A stretch of DNA of 35,996 bases from Hyphomicrobiales bacterium (GTDB lineage Bacteria > Pseudomonadota > Alphaproteobacteria > Rhizobiales > Rhizobiaceae): positions 1 to 35,996 of the forward strand of contig JAFKJW010000083.1 in assembly GCA_017305925.1 (NCBI GenBank). Direction: 5' to 3'. The stretch's first letter is position 1. Every line of letters begins with the position of its first letter. Shown here piece by piece: positions 7,565 to 14,863 of the stretch. A model generated the notes under the pieces. The model did not search any database, had not been told where the DNA came from, and saw only the letters and a list, made by a program, of their open reading frames with translations. The position numbers and the translations under genes are program-made.

Positions 7565-7816
7565 ATGGCCGATACCGCAAACGACGACATCAAGGCCATG
7601 AGCTTCGAGCAGGCGCTCGACGCGCTGGAGAAGATCGTCGACGACCTGGAGCGCGGCGACGTGCCGCTCGACCAGTCGATCCGCATCTATGAGCGCGGCG
7701 AGGCCTTGAAGGCGCATTGCGACCGGCTTTTGAAGGCCGCCGAGGACAAGGTGGAGAAGATCCGCCTGTCCCGTGACGGCAAGCCGACGGGTACCGAGCC
7801 GCTCGACGCGGAGTAG
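7565..7816 (+). CDS. xseB: Exodeoxyribonuclease VII small subunit
   Basis: An 83-residue protein of the XseB family, which assembles in several copies around one XseA to form exonuclease VII, a single-strand DNA exonuclease. The conserved core [20 protein letters not shown] is present, followed by [19 protein letters not shown] and the helical [12 protein letters not shown] segment. It starts on the base after the deacetylase-family stop, with no gap. XseA is not in the window. Length and motifs are normal. Confidence 0.96.
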   Translation: MADTANDDIKAMSFEQALDALEKIVDDLERGDVPLDQSIRIYERGEALKAHCDRLLKAAEDKVEKIRLSRDGKPTGTEPLDAE

Positions 7817-7845
7817 CACTTGCCGTTCGTGGCGGTGGCTCCTAT

Positions 7846-7865
7846 CTTAGCCAGGGTTAGCTAAG
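7846..7865. promoter_or_regulatory. Inverted repeat CTTAGC-N8-GCTAAG, candidate operator of the toxin-antitoxin pair
   Basis: Perfect six-base arms around an eight-base spacer end about a dozen bases before the antitoxin ATG, overlapping its ribosome-binding region (AAGGAAG). Type II antitoxins usually repress their own operon by binding such a palindrome, so autoregulation is the natural inference. The palindrome is seen; binding is not shown. Confidence 0.5.
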
Positions 7866-7876
7866 GAAGAAACGCC

Positions 7877-8128
7877 ATGCCCGTTGTCAACATGCTGGAG
7901 GCCAAGTCCACGCTCTCCAAGCTGGTCGAGGCGGTGGAAAGCGGCGCCGAGAGCGAGATCGTCATCGCCCGCAACGGCAAGCCGGCGGCGCGACTGGTAC
8001 CGCTCGCTCAGCCGGAGAAGAAGCTCCGGCTGGGGCTTGCGCGCGGCAAGTATCCGCCGTTCGATTATGAGAAATTTCAGGCGCTGGATGCTGAGGTCGC
8101 CGCGATGTTTCTTGGCGAGGATAAGTGA
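7877..8128 (+). CDS. Type II antitoxin, Phd/YefM family
   Basis: An 83-residue antitoxin of the prevent-host-death family. The N-terminal DNA-binding and dimer part reads VNMLEAKSTLSKLVEAVESG, followed by the hallmark EIVIARNGKPAARLVPL. The C-terminal ~35 residues (LRLGLARGKYPPFDYEKF onward) form the flexible tail expected to wrap the toxin. AAGGAAG lies seven bases before the ATG. The stop overlaps the GTG start of the PIN toxin, as expected for coupled translation. The pair lies between xseB and a pirin gene, probably an insertion into a housekeeping run. Confidence 0.93.
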   Translation: MPVVNMLEAKSTLSKLVEAVESGAESEIVIARNGKPAARLVPLAQPEKKLRLGLARGKYPPFDYEKFQALDAEVAAMFLGEDK

Positions 8129-8517
8129 AACTTCTCCTCGATACGCATGTCGCCATCTGGATGACAAGCGCTCCGGAACGTATCCCTCGTCATCTCCATC
8201 TTTTCCTGGAGGACACATATCCGAATGTTTTTGTTTCCGTCGCGGCGGTGTGGGAGATAGCGATCAAGCACCCGCTCGGCCGGCCGGATGCCCCACCGCT
8301 CTCGGGGCATCAAGCCATAGCTGAATTTGAATCGGCCGGCTTTGTTCTTCTCGATGTCACCGCCGCCCATGCCGCCTTCGTCGAGCGCCTGCCCCTCTAC
8401 CACGGCGATCCGTTCGACAGGCTGATGCTGGCGCAGGCGATCGTGGAGAACATGCAGTTCATGACATACGATCGCCATCTGGCGCGCTACGAGGTGGGAC
8501 TGCTCACCTGGCCATAG
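8125..8517 (+). CDS. vapC: Type II toxin, PIN domain ribonuclease (VapC-like)
   Basis: A 130-residue PIN-domain protein starting with GTG, which overlaps the antitoxin stop by four bases (GTGA). The four acidic residues that hold the metal in PIN nucleases are all present: D6 (LLLDTHVAIW), E44 (AAVWEIAIK), D98 (GDPFDRLML) and D116 (MTYDRHL). It is therefore probably an active endoribonuclease that cleaves tRNA or other structured RNA when free of its antitoxin. The AVWEIAIK and DPFDRLMLAQA motifs place it with the Phd-partnered VapC branch. The gene ends 15 bases before the pirin gene. Confidence 0.92.
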   Translation: MKLLLDTHVAIWMTSAPERIPRHLHLFLEDTYPNVFVSVAAVWEIAIKHPLGRPDAPPLSGHQAIAEFESAGFVLLDVTAAHAAFVERLPLYHGDPFDRLMLAQAIVENMQFMTYDRHLARYEVGLLTWP

Positions 8518-8532
8518 CGAGGACCGCCGCAT

Positions 8533-9453
8533 ATGAGCTTTTTTCCCGGAAATGACCCGAGCGTCGGCGATGCCTTCGCCTGTGATGCTCTTGAGCTGAT
8601 GGTGGTGCCCAACGCCAGGGACATCGGCGGCTTTCCGGTGCGCCGCGCGCTGCCCACGGCGAAGCGCCGGCTGGTCGGCCCCTTCATCTTCTTCGACCGC
8701 ATGGGGCCTGCGATCCTGCGCGCCGGACAGGCGCTCGACGTGCGGCCGCATCCGCATATCGGGCTTTCCACCGTCACCTATCTCTTCGACGGAAAAATTC
8801 GCCATCGCGATTCGCTCGGCACCGAAATGGTGATCGAGCCGGGCGACGTGAACCTGATGACGGCCGGCCGCGGCATCGTCCACTCGGAGCGCTCGCCCGA
8901 GGAACTCCGCGGCAATCCACTGTCGGTTTCCGGCCTGCAGACCTGGCTGGCGCTCCCCGACGGCAAGGAGGAAATGGCGCCGCTCTTCGAGAACACGGCC
9001 CGCGCCGCCCTGCCGGCCTTTTCTGCGGAAGGCGCGAGCGGACGCGTCATCATCGGCGGCTTCGCCGGGATGCGCTCGCCCGTAGCCGCCTATTCCGACA
9101 CGCTCTACGCCGACATCCGCCTCGATGCGGGAGCGCGCATCGCCATTCCGGCGGAGGCGGAGGAGAGGGCGATCTACGTGCTCGACGGCGATGTGGAGAT
9201 TGCCGGCGATCGTTTTCCCTCCGATCGGCTGCTGGTCTTCCGTCCCGGCGACGAGATCGTCGTGGCGTCGGAGCGCGGCGCGCATTTCATGCTGTTCGGC
9301 GGCGCCTCGCTCGGCTCCCGCCGCTATATCTGGTGGAATTTCGTCTCGTCCTCGAAAGAGCGGATCGAGCAGGCGAAAGAGGAATGGAAGACGGGACGCT
9401 TCGACATCGTGCCCGGCGACGAGGAGGAGTTCATTCCGCTTCCTGCGGGTTGA
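8533..9453 (+). CDS. Pirin family protein (bicupin)
   Basis: A 306-residue pirin. The N-terminal cupin carries the metal ligands at their expected places: H73 and H75 in RPHPHIGLSTVTYLFDG, and H117 and E119 in GRGIVHSER. The C-terminal cupin begins around residue 190 and ends with RYIWWNFVSS, a typical pirin end motif. Bacterial pirins are iron-containing cytosolic proteins; some oxidise quercetin and others act as stress or metabolic regulators, so the role here is open. It sits between the toxin-antitoxin pair and dxs with its own start; GAGGA lies about ten bases upstream of the ATG. Confidence 0.92.
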   Translation: MSFFPGNDPSVGDAFACDALELMVVPNARDIGGFPVRRALPTAKRRLVGPFIFFDRMGPAILRAGQALDVRPHPHIGLSTVTYLFDGKIRHRDSLGTEMVIEPGDVNLMTAGRGIVHSERSPEELRGNPLSVSGLQTWLALPDGKEEMAPLFENTARAALPAFSAEGASGRVIIGGFAGMRSPVAAYSDTLYADIRLDAGARIAIPAEAEERAIYVLDGDVEIAGDRFPSDRLLVFRPGDEIVVASERGAHFMLFGGASLGSRRYIWWNFVSSSKERIEQAKEEWKTGRFDIVPGDEEEFIPLPAG

Positions 9454-9469
9454 GCGGTGACGGAGTGCA

Positions 9470-9498
9470 TTTACTTTCCGCCATGCGGCAACTATCTC
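9470..9498 (+). promoter_or_regulatory. Weak candidate promoter of dxs
   Basis: TTTACT (9470-9475), a 17-base spacer and TATCTC (9493-9498) lie in the 82-base gap before dxs. The hexamers match 4/6 and 3/6, so this is weak support. It is listed because dxs needs a promoter or readthrough from the pirin gene. Confidence 0.22.
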
Positions 9499-9535
9499 GG
9501 TTAGGACTTCTCAGCACGGACATGCAGCCGGTATC

Positions 9536-11446
9536 GTGACCGCCCTCGAAACTCCCCTGCTCGATCAGGTGTCGACGCCAGCCGATCTCCGCCGGCTGAA
9601 GGAAAGCGATCTTTCCCAACTCGCCGCCGAACTGCGCGCGGAACTGGTGGATGCGGTCTCCCAGACCGGCGGGCATCTCGGGGCCGGCCTCGGCGTGGTC
9701 GAACTGACGGTGGCGCTGCACTATGTGTTCGACACGCCGAACGACCGCCTTATATGGGATGTCGGCCACCAGGCCTATCCGCACAAGATCCTGACGGGCC
9801 GCCGCGACCGCATCCGCACCCTGCGGCAGGAGCATGGGCTGTCGGGCTTCACCCGGCGCAGCGAAAGCGAGTACGATCCCTTCGGGGCAGCGCATTCCTC
9901 CACGTCCATTTCCGCCGGCCTCGGCATGGCCGCGGCGCGGGACCTCTCGGGTGGCAGGAACAACGTGATCGCGGTGATCGGCGACGGCGCCATGTCGGCC
10001 GGCATGGCCTACGATGCGATGAACAACGCCGGCGCACTCGACGCGCGCCTGATCGTCATCCTCAACGACAACGACATGTCGATCGCGCCGCCGACAGGCG
10101 CCATGAGCGCCTATCTCGCCCGGCTCGCCTCCGGTCGCACCTATCTCGGCCTGCGCGACGTCGGCAAGAAGCTGACGGCCTATCTCGGCAAGCGCATGGA
10201 CCGCGCCATCACCCGCGCCGTCGAGCATGCGCGCGGCTACGTGACCGGCGGCACGCTGTTCGAGGAACTCGGTTTCTATCATATCGGGCCGATCGACGGG
10301 CATAATCTGGAGCATCTGATCCCGGTTCTGAAGAACGTCCGCGACAATGCCGACGGCCCCGTGCTGATCCATGTCGTCACCAAGAAGGGCAAGGGCTACG
10401 CTCCCGCCGAGGAGGCGAGCGACAAATATCACGGCGTCAACAAGTTCGATGTCGTCACCGGCGCGCAGGCAAAGGCGCCCGCCAATGCGCCGGCCTACAC
10501 CCGGATCTTCGCCGAGAGCCTGGTCCGGGAAGCGCGCGAGGACGACCGCATCGTCGCCGTCACCGCGGCCATGCCGTCCGGCACCGGGCTCGATCTCTTC
10601 GGCGAGGCCTTTCCGCAGCGCATCTTCGACGTCGGCATCGCCGAGCAGCATGCCGTGACCTTCGCCGCCGGCATGGCGGCCGAGGGACTGAAGCCGTTCT
10701 GCGCGATCTATTCGACGTTCCTGCAGCGCGCCTATGACCAGGTGGTCCACGACGTGGCGATCCAGAAGCTGCCGGTCCGCTTTCCCATCGACAGGGCCGG
10801 CTTCGTCGGCGCCGACGGCCCGACCCATTGCGGCGCCTTCGACGTGGCGTACCTGGCGCCGCTGCCGGACTTCGTGGTGATGGCGGCGGCGGACGAGGCG
10901 GAGCTGCGCCACATGGTGCGCACGGCCGCTGCCTATGACGAGGGTCCGATAGCCTTCCGCTATCCCCGCGGCAACGGCGTCGGCGTCGAAATGCCCGAGC
11001 GCGGTTCCATCCTGGAGATCGGCAAGGCGCGCGTCATGCGCGAGGGTTCCAAGGTCGCGCTTCTGTCCCTCGGCACGCGCCTGCGGGACTGCCTGCTCGC
11101 CGCCGAGGAACTCGGCGCGGCCGGTCTCTCCGCCACCGTCGTCGACGCGCGCTTTGCCAAGCCGCTGGACGAGGATCTGATCCGCCGTCTGGCTCGCGCG
11201 CACGAGGTGCTGGTGACGGTCGAGGAAGGCTCGATCGGCGGCTTCGGCTCGCATGTGCTGCATTTCCTTGCGGCGCAGGGCCTGCTCGAGAACGGACTCA
11301 AGGTGCGGACGCTGACGCTTCCAGATGCGTTCACCGAGCACGCGAAGCCCGAGAAGATGTATGCCGACGCCGGACTGGACTGCGCCGGCATCATGCGCAC
11401 CGTCTTTGCCGCGCTGGGGCGGGAGATACGCGCCGCGCGCGCCTGA
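9536..11446 (+). CDS. dxs: 1-deoxy-D-xylulose-5-phosphate synthase
   Basis: A 636-residue thiamine-diphosphate enzyme that condenses pyruvate and glyceraldehyde 3-phosphate in the first step of the MEP isoprenoid pathway. It has [15 protein letters not shown] (substrate His at 78), the TPP/Mg motif GDGAMSAG (149-156) closed by NN at 163-164, and the pyrimidine-domain [10 protein letters not shown] with the catalytic Glu. [15 protein letters not shown] and YPRGN follow. It begins with GTG: the nearest upstream ATG (9522) is out of frame, and the N-terminus matches rhizobial Dxs (TPLLDQV..PADLRRL). The ribosome-binding site is weak. ispH, the last enzyme of the same pathway, is at 24743-25747. 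Confidence 0.97.
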   Translation: MTALETPLLDQVSTPADLRRLKESDLSQLAAELRAELVDAVSQTGGHLGAGLGVVELTVALHYVFDTPNDRLIWDVGHQAYPHKILTGRRDRIRTLRQEHGLSGFTRRSESEYDPFGAAHSSTSISAGLGMAAARDLSGGRNNVIAVIGDGAMSAGMAYDAMNNAGALDARLIVILNDNDMSIAPPTGAMSAYLARLASGRTYLGLRDVGKKLTAYLGKRMDRAITRAVEHARGYVTGGTLFEELGFYHIGPIDGHNLEHLIPVLKNVRDNADGPVLIHVVTKKGKGYAPAEEASDKYHGVNKFDVVTGAQAKAPANAPAYTRIFAESLVREAREDDRIVAVTAAMPSGTGLDLFGEAFPQRIFDVGIAEQHAVTFAAGMAAEGLKPFCAIYSTFLQRAYDQVVHDVAIQKLPVRFPIDRAGFVGADGPTHCGAFDVAYLAPLPDFVVMAAADEAELRHMVRTAAAYDEGPIAFRYPRGNGVGVEMPERGSILEIGKARVMREGSKVALLSLGTRLRDCLLAAEELGAAGLSATVVDARFAKPLDEDLIRRLARAHEVLVTVEEGSIGGFGSHVLHFLAAQGLLENGLKVRTLTLPDAFTEHAKPEKMYADAGLDCAGIMRTVFAALGREIRAARA

Positions 11447-11573
11447 ATCAAAAACTTTCCCTTTTACGATAACATGCTGTTTACGCTGTCGTTTGGCGGT
11501 TTTCTTACCGTCTTGCTTGGGCGTTTCTTAGCCCCCTGATGCTATCGCTTCTCGCATGGCAGGGAGAGATGAG

Positions 11574-11858
11574 ATGAGCGCAAGAATTGCCGCAGCGGTC
11601 CTGCTCGTTTCGCTGGCCTCGGTCGCGTCGGCAGAGGTGCGCTACGACCGCAAGCTGGAGGCTGCCGTCCTGGCGAAGGTCGCCAGCAGCATCGGCGATA
11701 TCCGCCCGGCCTTCGGGCTGAGGGACAAGGTCGCCTATGTGCATGGGGCGGCCGAGCCGATGGCGGCGATAGCCGTTCCCGAGGTCGCCGTCCCGGACAT
11801 CCGGCGCGAGCTGCGGAAACCTCCGGTCAGGGAAAGCAGGTCGATCGAGGCGTTCTGA
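11574..11858 (+). CDS. Small exported protein of unknown function
   Basis: A 94-residue protein with a clear Sec signal peptide (MSARIAAAVLLVSLASVASA, cleavage after ASA). The mature part of about 75 residues begins EVRYDRKLEAAVLAKVASSIGDIRPAF. The ATG at 11574 is preferred over one at 11556 because GGAG lies seven bases upstream and the signal peptide starts there. The mature part is rich in charged residues, has no cysteine and shows no motif I recognise. It probably lies in the periplasm. The gap from dxs is 127 bases, and tlyA starts 47 bases downstream. Confidence 0.75.
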   Translation: MSARIAAAVLLVSLASVASAEVRYDRKLEAAVLAKVASSIGDIRPAFGLRDKVAYVHGAAEPMAAIAVPEVAVPDIRRELRKPPVRESRSIEAF

Positions 11859-11905
11859 GCGACGGGCCGCTTGCGTTCCCGCATGGCTTTCGACAAGGAA
11901 AGGCC

Positions 11906-12667
11906 ATGCAGAGCGGCGCCCCGACATCCGAACGATGCAGGCTGGACGAGATGCTCGTCCGGCGCGGCGCCTTCGCGACGCGCTCGCGGGCGCGCGACGC
12001 GGTGGAGCGCGGCACCGTGAAGGTGGACGGGCGCGTGGCCGCAAAACCCGGCCAGAGCGTCGCCGCGACGGCTGCGATCGAGATCGACGATCCGGCGCGG
12101 CGCTACGTGTCCCGTGCCGCGCTCAAGCTCGTCGCCGGCCTGGACCATTTCGGGCTCGATCCGGCCGGCAGCCGGGCGCTCGACATCGGCGCCTCGACCG
12201 GCGGCTTCACGCAGGTGCTTCTGGAACGCGGCGCTGCCCATGTGACGGCAATCGATGTCGGCCACGGCCAGCTCGATGCCGCGCTGGCGGGCGACCCGCG
12301 CGTCACCGCGATCGAAGGGCTCAACGCACGCGACCTGGACGCGGCGCATCTTACCGCGCCGATCGACTTCATTGTTTCCGATGTGAGCTTCATCTCCCTG
12401 AAGCTCGCCCTCCCGCGCGCCCTTGATCTCGCCGCCCAAGGGGCGAGGGGCATCTTCCTGGTCAAGCCGCAATTCGAGGCCGGCCGCGCCGCCATCGGCA
12501 AGGGTGGCCTGCTGCGGAATCCGGCCGACGGGCCGCGCGTCGTCGAGGCCCTTCATGCGTGGCTCGACGGCTTCCCCGGCTGGCGTGCGCTCGGCTTCTG
12601 TTCTTCGCCGATCGCCGGGGGCGACGGCAATGGCGAGTTCCTGCTGGCCGGGATCAAGGACCGATGA
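11906..12667 (+). CDS. tlyA: TlyA family rRNA 2'-O-methyltransferase
   Basis: A 253-residue protein with an N-terminal S4 RNA-binding domain (~residues 12-70: RLDEMLVRRGAFATRSRARD, then GTVKVDGR) followed by a FtsJ-like methyltransferase domain. The SAM motif is ALDIGASTGGFTQVLL, and the catalytic-type residues appear in IVSDVSFISL, FLVKPQFEAGR and GEFLL. TlyA proteins methylate 16S and/or 23S rRNA riboses and can raise sensitivity to capreomycin-type drugs. The family was earlier called hemolysin A. An AAGGAAAGG ribosome-binding site precedes the ATG. The stop overlaps the next gene's ATG (ATGA). Confidence 0.94.
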   Translation: MQSGAPTSERCRLDEMLVRRGAFATRSRARDAVERGTVKVDGRVAAKPGQSVAATAAIEIDDPARRYVSRAALKLVAGLDHFGLDPAGSRALDIGASTGGFTQVLLERGAAHVTAIDVGHGQLDAALAGDPRVTAIEGLNARDLDAAHLTAPIDFIVSDVSFISLKLALPRALDLAAQGARGIFLVKPQFEAGRAAIGKGGLLRNPADGPRVVEALHAWLDGFPGWRALGFCSSPIAGGDGNGEFLLAGIKDR

Positions 12668-13886
12668 GCGCCCGCTTCAGGATCACCGCGCTTGGCGCGC
12701 AGGGGGACGGCATCGCCGTGTCGGACACGGGGCCGGTCTTCGTGCCGTTCACCCTGCCTGGCGAGACCGTGACGGCGGCGCGGCGCAAGGAAAGGGCCGA
12801 GCTGATCGCCGTGATCGAGACCGCGCCCGAGCGGATCGCGCCGGCCTGCCGTCACTTCACGGTCTGCGGCGGTTGCGCGCTCCAGCACATGCGGGACGAC
12901 GTCTATCTGGCATGGAAGCGGCAGAAGGTGGCCGATGCGCTCCGTGCGCGGCGCATCGAGGCGCCCGTCGCCGGCATCGTGCCCTGCCGTTCGGGCTCGC
13001 GCCGTCGCGCGGTCTTCTCGGCGCGGCTTGCGCAGGGCAGGGCGGTGCTTGGCTACAACCGCGCTTTCTCGCACGAAATCATCGACATAGAGGAATGCCC
13101 GATCCTCGTGCCGGAGATCGAGGGGAAATTGCCGCTGCTGCGGGAGCTGGCGGGTCGGCTCGGCCGGTCGCGCGACGCGTTCCATCTGACGGTGACGCGC
13201 ACCGAATCGGGACTGGACGTGGCGGCGGCCGCGAGCGGCCCGCTCTCCGCCGCCGACCGGCTCTCGCTGACCGAATTCGTCGTCGGCTCCGGTTTTGCCC
13301 GCCTGTCCGTGGACGGCGAGATCATCGTCGAGCCGAGGAAGCCGCAGGTCGATTTCTCCGGCGTGATGGTGACGCCGCCGCCCGGCGGGTTCCTCCAGGC
13401 CGTCGCTTCTGCCGAAGAGGCGATGGCGGAACGTGTCCTGAAGCATCTGGAGGGCGCCAAGCGCGTGGTCGACCTCTTTTCCGGCAGCGGCACCTTCGCG
13501 CTTCGGCTGGCGAGGCGTTCCGAGGTTCACGCCGTGGAGGGCGACGCCGCCGCGCTCGCCGCGCTCGATCGGGGGTTTCGCGCGGCGAGCGGCCTGCGCC
13601 GCGTCACGACGGAAAAGCGCGACCTTTTCCGCCGGCCCCTGACGGTCAAGGAGCTCGCCGCCTTCGACGGCCTGGTCTTCGATCCGCCGCGCGCCGGCGC
13701 GGAGGATCTGTCGCGGCAGATCGCCCGCTCGGACGTGCCGAAGGTGGGCTGACCCTGGCGCGCGATATCGCCATTCTCGTGGCCGGCGGCTACGCGGTCG
13801 AAAGCGTCACGCCGGTCGACCAGTTCCTTTGGTCGCCGCATGTCGAGGCCGTCGCCCTGCTGGAGAAGCCGAGAAAGCGGCGGTAG
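12664..13886 (+). pseudogene. Broken 23S rRNA (uracil-5-)-methyltransferase, RlmD/TrmA family; catalytic motif deleted and frame shifted
   Basis: The first frame (12664-13752, 362 codons) has a TRAM-like start, the iron-sulfur cysteines C62, C68, C71 and C145, the SAM motif VVDLFSGSGTFALRLA and FDPPRAGAE. It then stops at SDVPKVG. The family C-terminus resumes at once in another frame (from about 13752): TLARDIAILVAGGYAVESVTPVDQFLWSPHVEAVALL. In intact relatives, about eight residues including the nucleophile motif SCNP lie between KV and TLARD. Here five bases (GGCTG) stand in place of about 24, so about 19 bases are missing. The catalytic cysteine is lost and the frame shifts. The gene is non-functional as read unless this is a sequence error. 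It is coupled to tlyA by ATGA. Confidence 0.85.
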
Positions 13887-13897
13887 CGGTCCTGCGC

Positions 13898-13926
13898 TTG
13901 AATTGAGCGGAATTTGCGCCTATTTT
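13898..13926 (+). promoter_or_regulatory. Candidate promoter of the Xre/RES operon
   Basis: TTGAAT (13898-13903), a spacer of exactly 17 bases and TATTTT (13921-13926) lie 37 bases before the antitoxin ATG; each hexamer matches 4/6. The spacer carries AATT-GAGCGG-AATT with flanking GCGC on each side, an imperfect inverted repeat that could be the autoregulatory operator. Confidence 0.45.
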
Positions 13927-13963
13927 GACTATGGAACGGCAATTCATGCATGGAGGATCCGTC

Positions 13964-14335
13964 ATGACCGCTGCGATCCTTGAAATTCCGGCTTCCCGCT
14001 TCGGCGAAGATCAATCGCCCTTCCTGTCGGCGCGCCGGGTGGCCGAGTTGCTCGGCGTGACGCTCGGCGAACTGGCCGGCCTGATCGGCGTGGCGCGCAA
14101 TACGCTGGCGGCGAAGGCCGGCGCGCGCAAGGCCGATGCGGCGCTGAGCCCTGTCGTGCGCATCCTGGCGATGGCGGGCGAGATGGCCGGCGACGAGCAG
14201 CGCGCCGCGATCTGGTTCAAGCACCAGCCCATTCCCGGCTGGGCCGGCAAGACTGCTTACGATCTGGTCGGCGAGGGCAAGGCCGACAAGGTGCTCGCCT
14301 ATCTGGAGGCCGTGCGTTCCGGCGTTTATGCCTGA
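13964..14335 (+). CDS. Type II antitoxin, Xre/MbcA/ParS family (DUF2384)
   Basis: A 123-residue antitoxin of the RES-Xre class. It has an N-terminal helix-turn-helix region (ARRVAELLGVTLGELAGLIGVARNTLAAKAG) and a C-terminal toxin-binding DUF2384 region (RILAMAGEMAGDEQRAAIWFKHQPIPGWAGKTAYDLVGEGKADKV shortened in the usual way). The ATG at 13964 has GGAGG seven bases upstream, better than the in-frame ATGs further left. Its last eight bases overlap the toxin start. In known pairs the antitoxin blocks the toxin active site and represses the operon. Confidence 0.93.
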   Translation: MTAAILEIPASRFGEDQSPFLSARRVAELLGVTLGELAGLIGVARNTLAAKAGARKADAALSPVVRILAMAGEMAGDEQRAAIWFKHQPIPGWAGKTAYDLVGEGKADKVLAYLEAVRSGVYA

Positions 14336-14840
14336 CGCTTGGGAGAAGCTCATCCTGTGGCGTGCTTTCGTGCCGCAATGGGCGCACCTGCCCTTGTCGG
14401 GAGAGGGGGCGGCGCGCTTCGGCGGCCGCTGGAACCCGGTCGGCGCGCCGGCCATCTATGCCGCGCGCGAGCTTTCTACGGCCTGGGCGGAATACAATCA
14501 GGGCTTTGTCCAGCACCCGGCCCTGATCGCACGGATGGAACTGTCCGGCGCGCGGCTGGCCGACCTGACCGATGGCGGGACGCTCGCGGCGCTGGGCGTC
14601 GAGGAGACCATCCACAAATGCGAATGGCGCGATGCGCTGGATCGCGGCGACGTGCCGCAAACGCACGGGCTGCGCAAGCGGCTGCTGAAGGAAGGTTGGC
14701 ACGGTGCCGTCTATCCGTCCTTCATGTCGCCGGGCGGCACCTGCGTGGTGCTCTGGCAATGGAATGGCCGGAACGGACCGCGGCTCGAGGTCGTGGACCC
14801 CGACCATCGCCTGCCGAAATCGCCGGCCTCGTGGCTGTGA
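14328..14840 (+). CDS. RES family NAD+-degrading toxin
   Basis: A 170-residue RES-domain protein. The family hallmark is near the N-terminus: GGRWNPVGAPAIYAARELSTAWAE, with R34, Y44 and E55. A serine follows in YPSFMSPGG (S131), and the tail VVDPDHRLPKSPASWL is typical. Characterised RES toxins resemble ADP-ribosyltransferases and deplete cellular NAD+, stopping growth. The start codon lies inside the end of the antitoxin gene. The full length and preserved R, E and S residues suggest an active toxin. The convergent tldD gene ends 23 bases downstream. Confidence 0.93.
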   Translation: MPDAWEKLILWRAFVPQWAHLPLSGEGAARFGGRWNPVGAPAIYAARELSTAWAEYNQGFVQHPALIARMELSGARLADLTDGGTLAALGVEETIHKCEWRDALDRGDVPQTHGLRKRLLKEGWHGAVYPSFMSPGGTCVVLWQWNGRNGPRLEVVDPDHRLPKSPASWL

Positions 14841-14863
14841 GGACGGCGGCTGCGGCCTGGACG

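Noticed and set aside
9431-11341. A 636-codon frame antisense to dxs
   Set aside because: It is a composition shadow of dxs with no motif; dxs itself is unambiguous.
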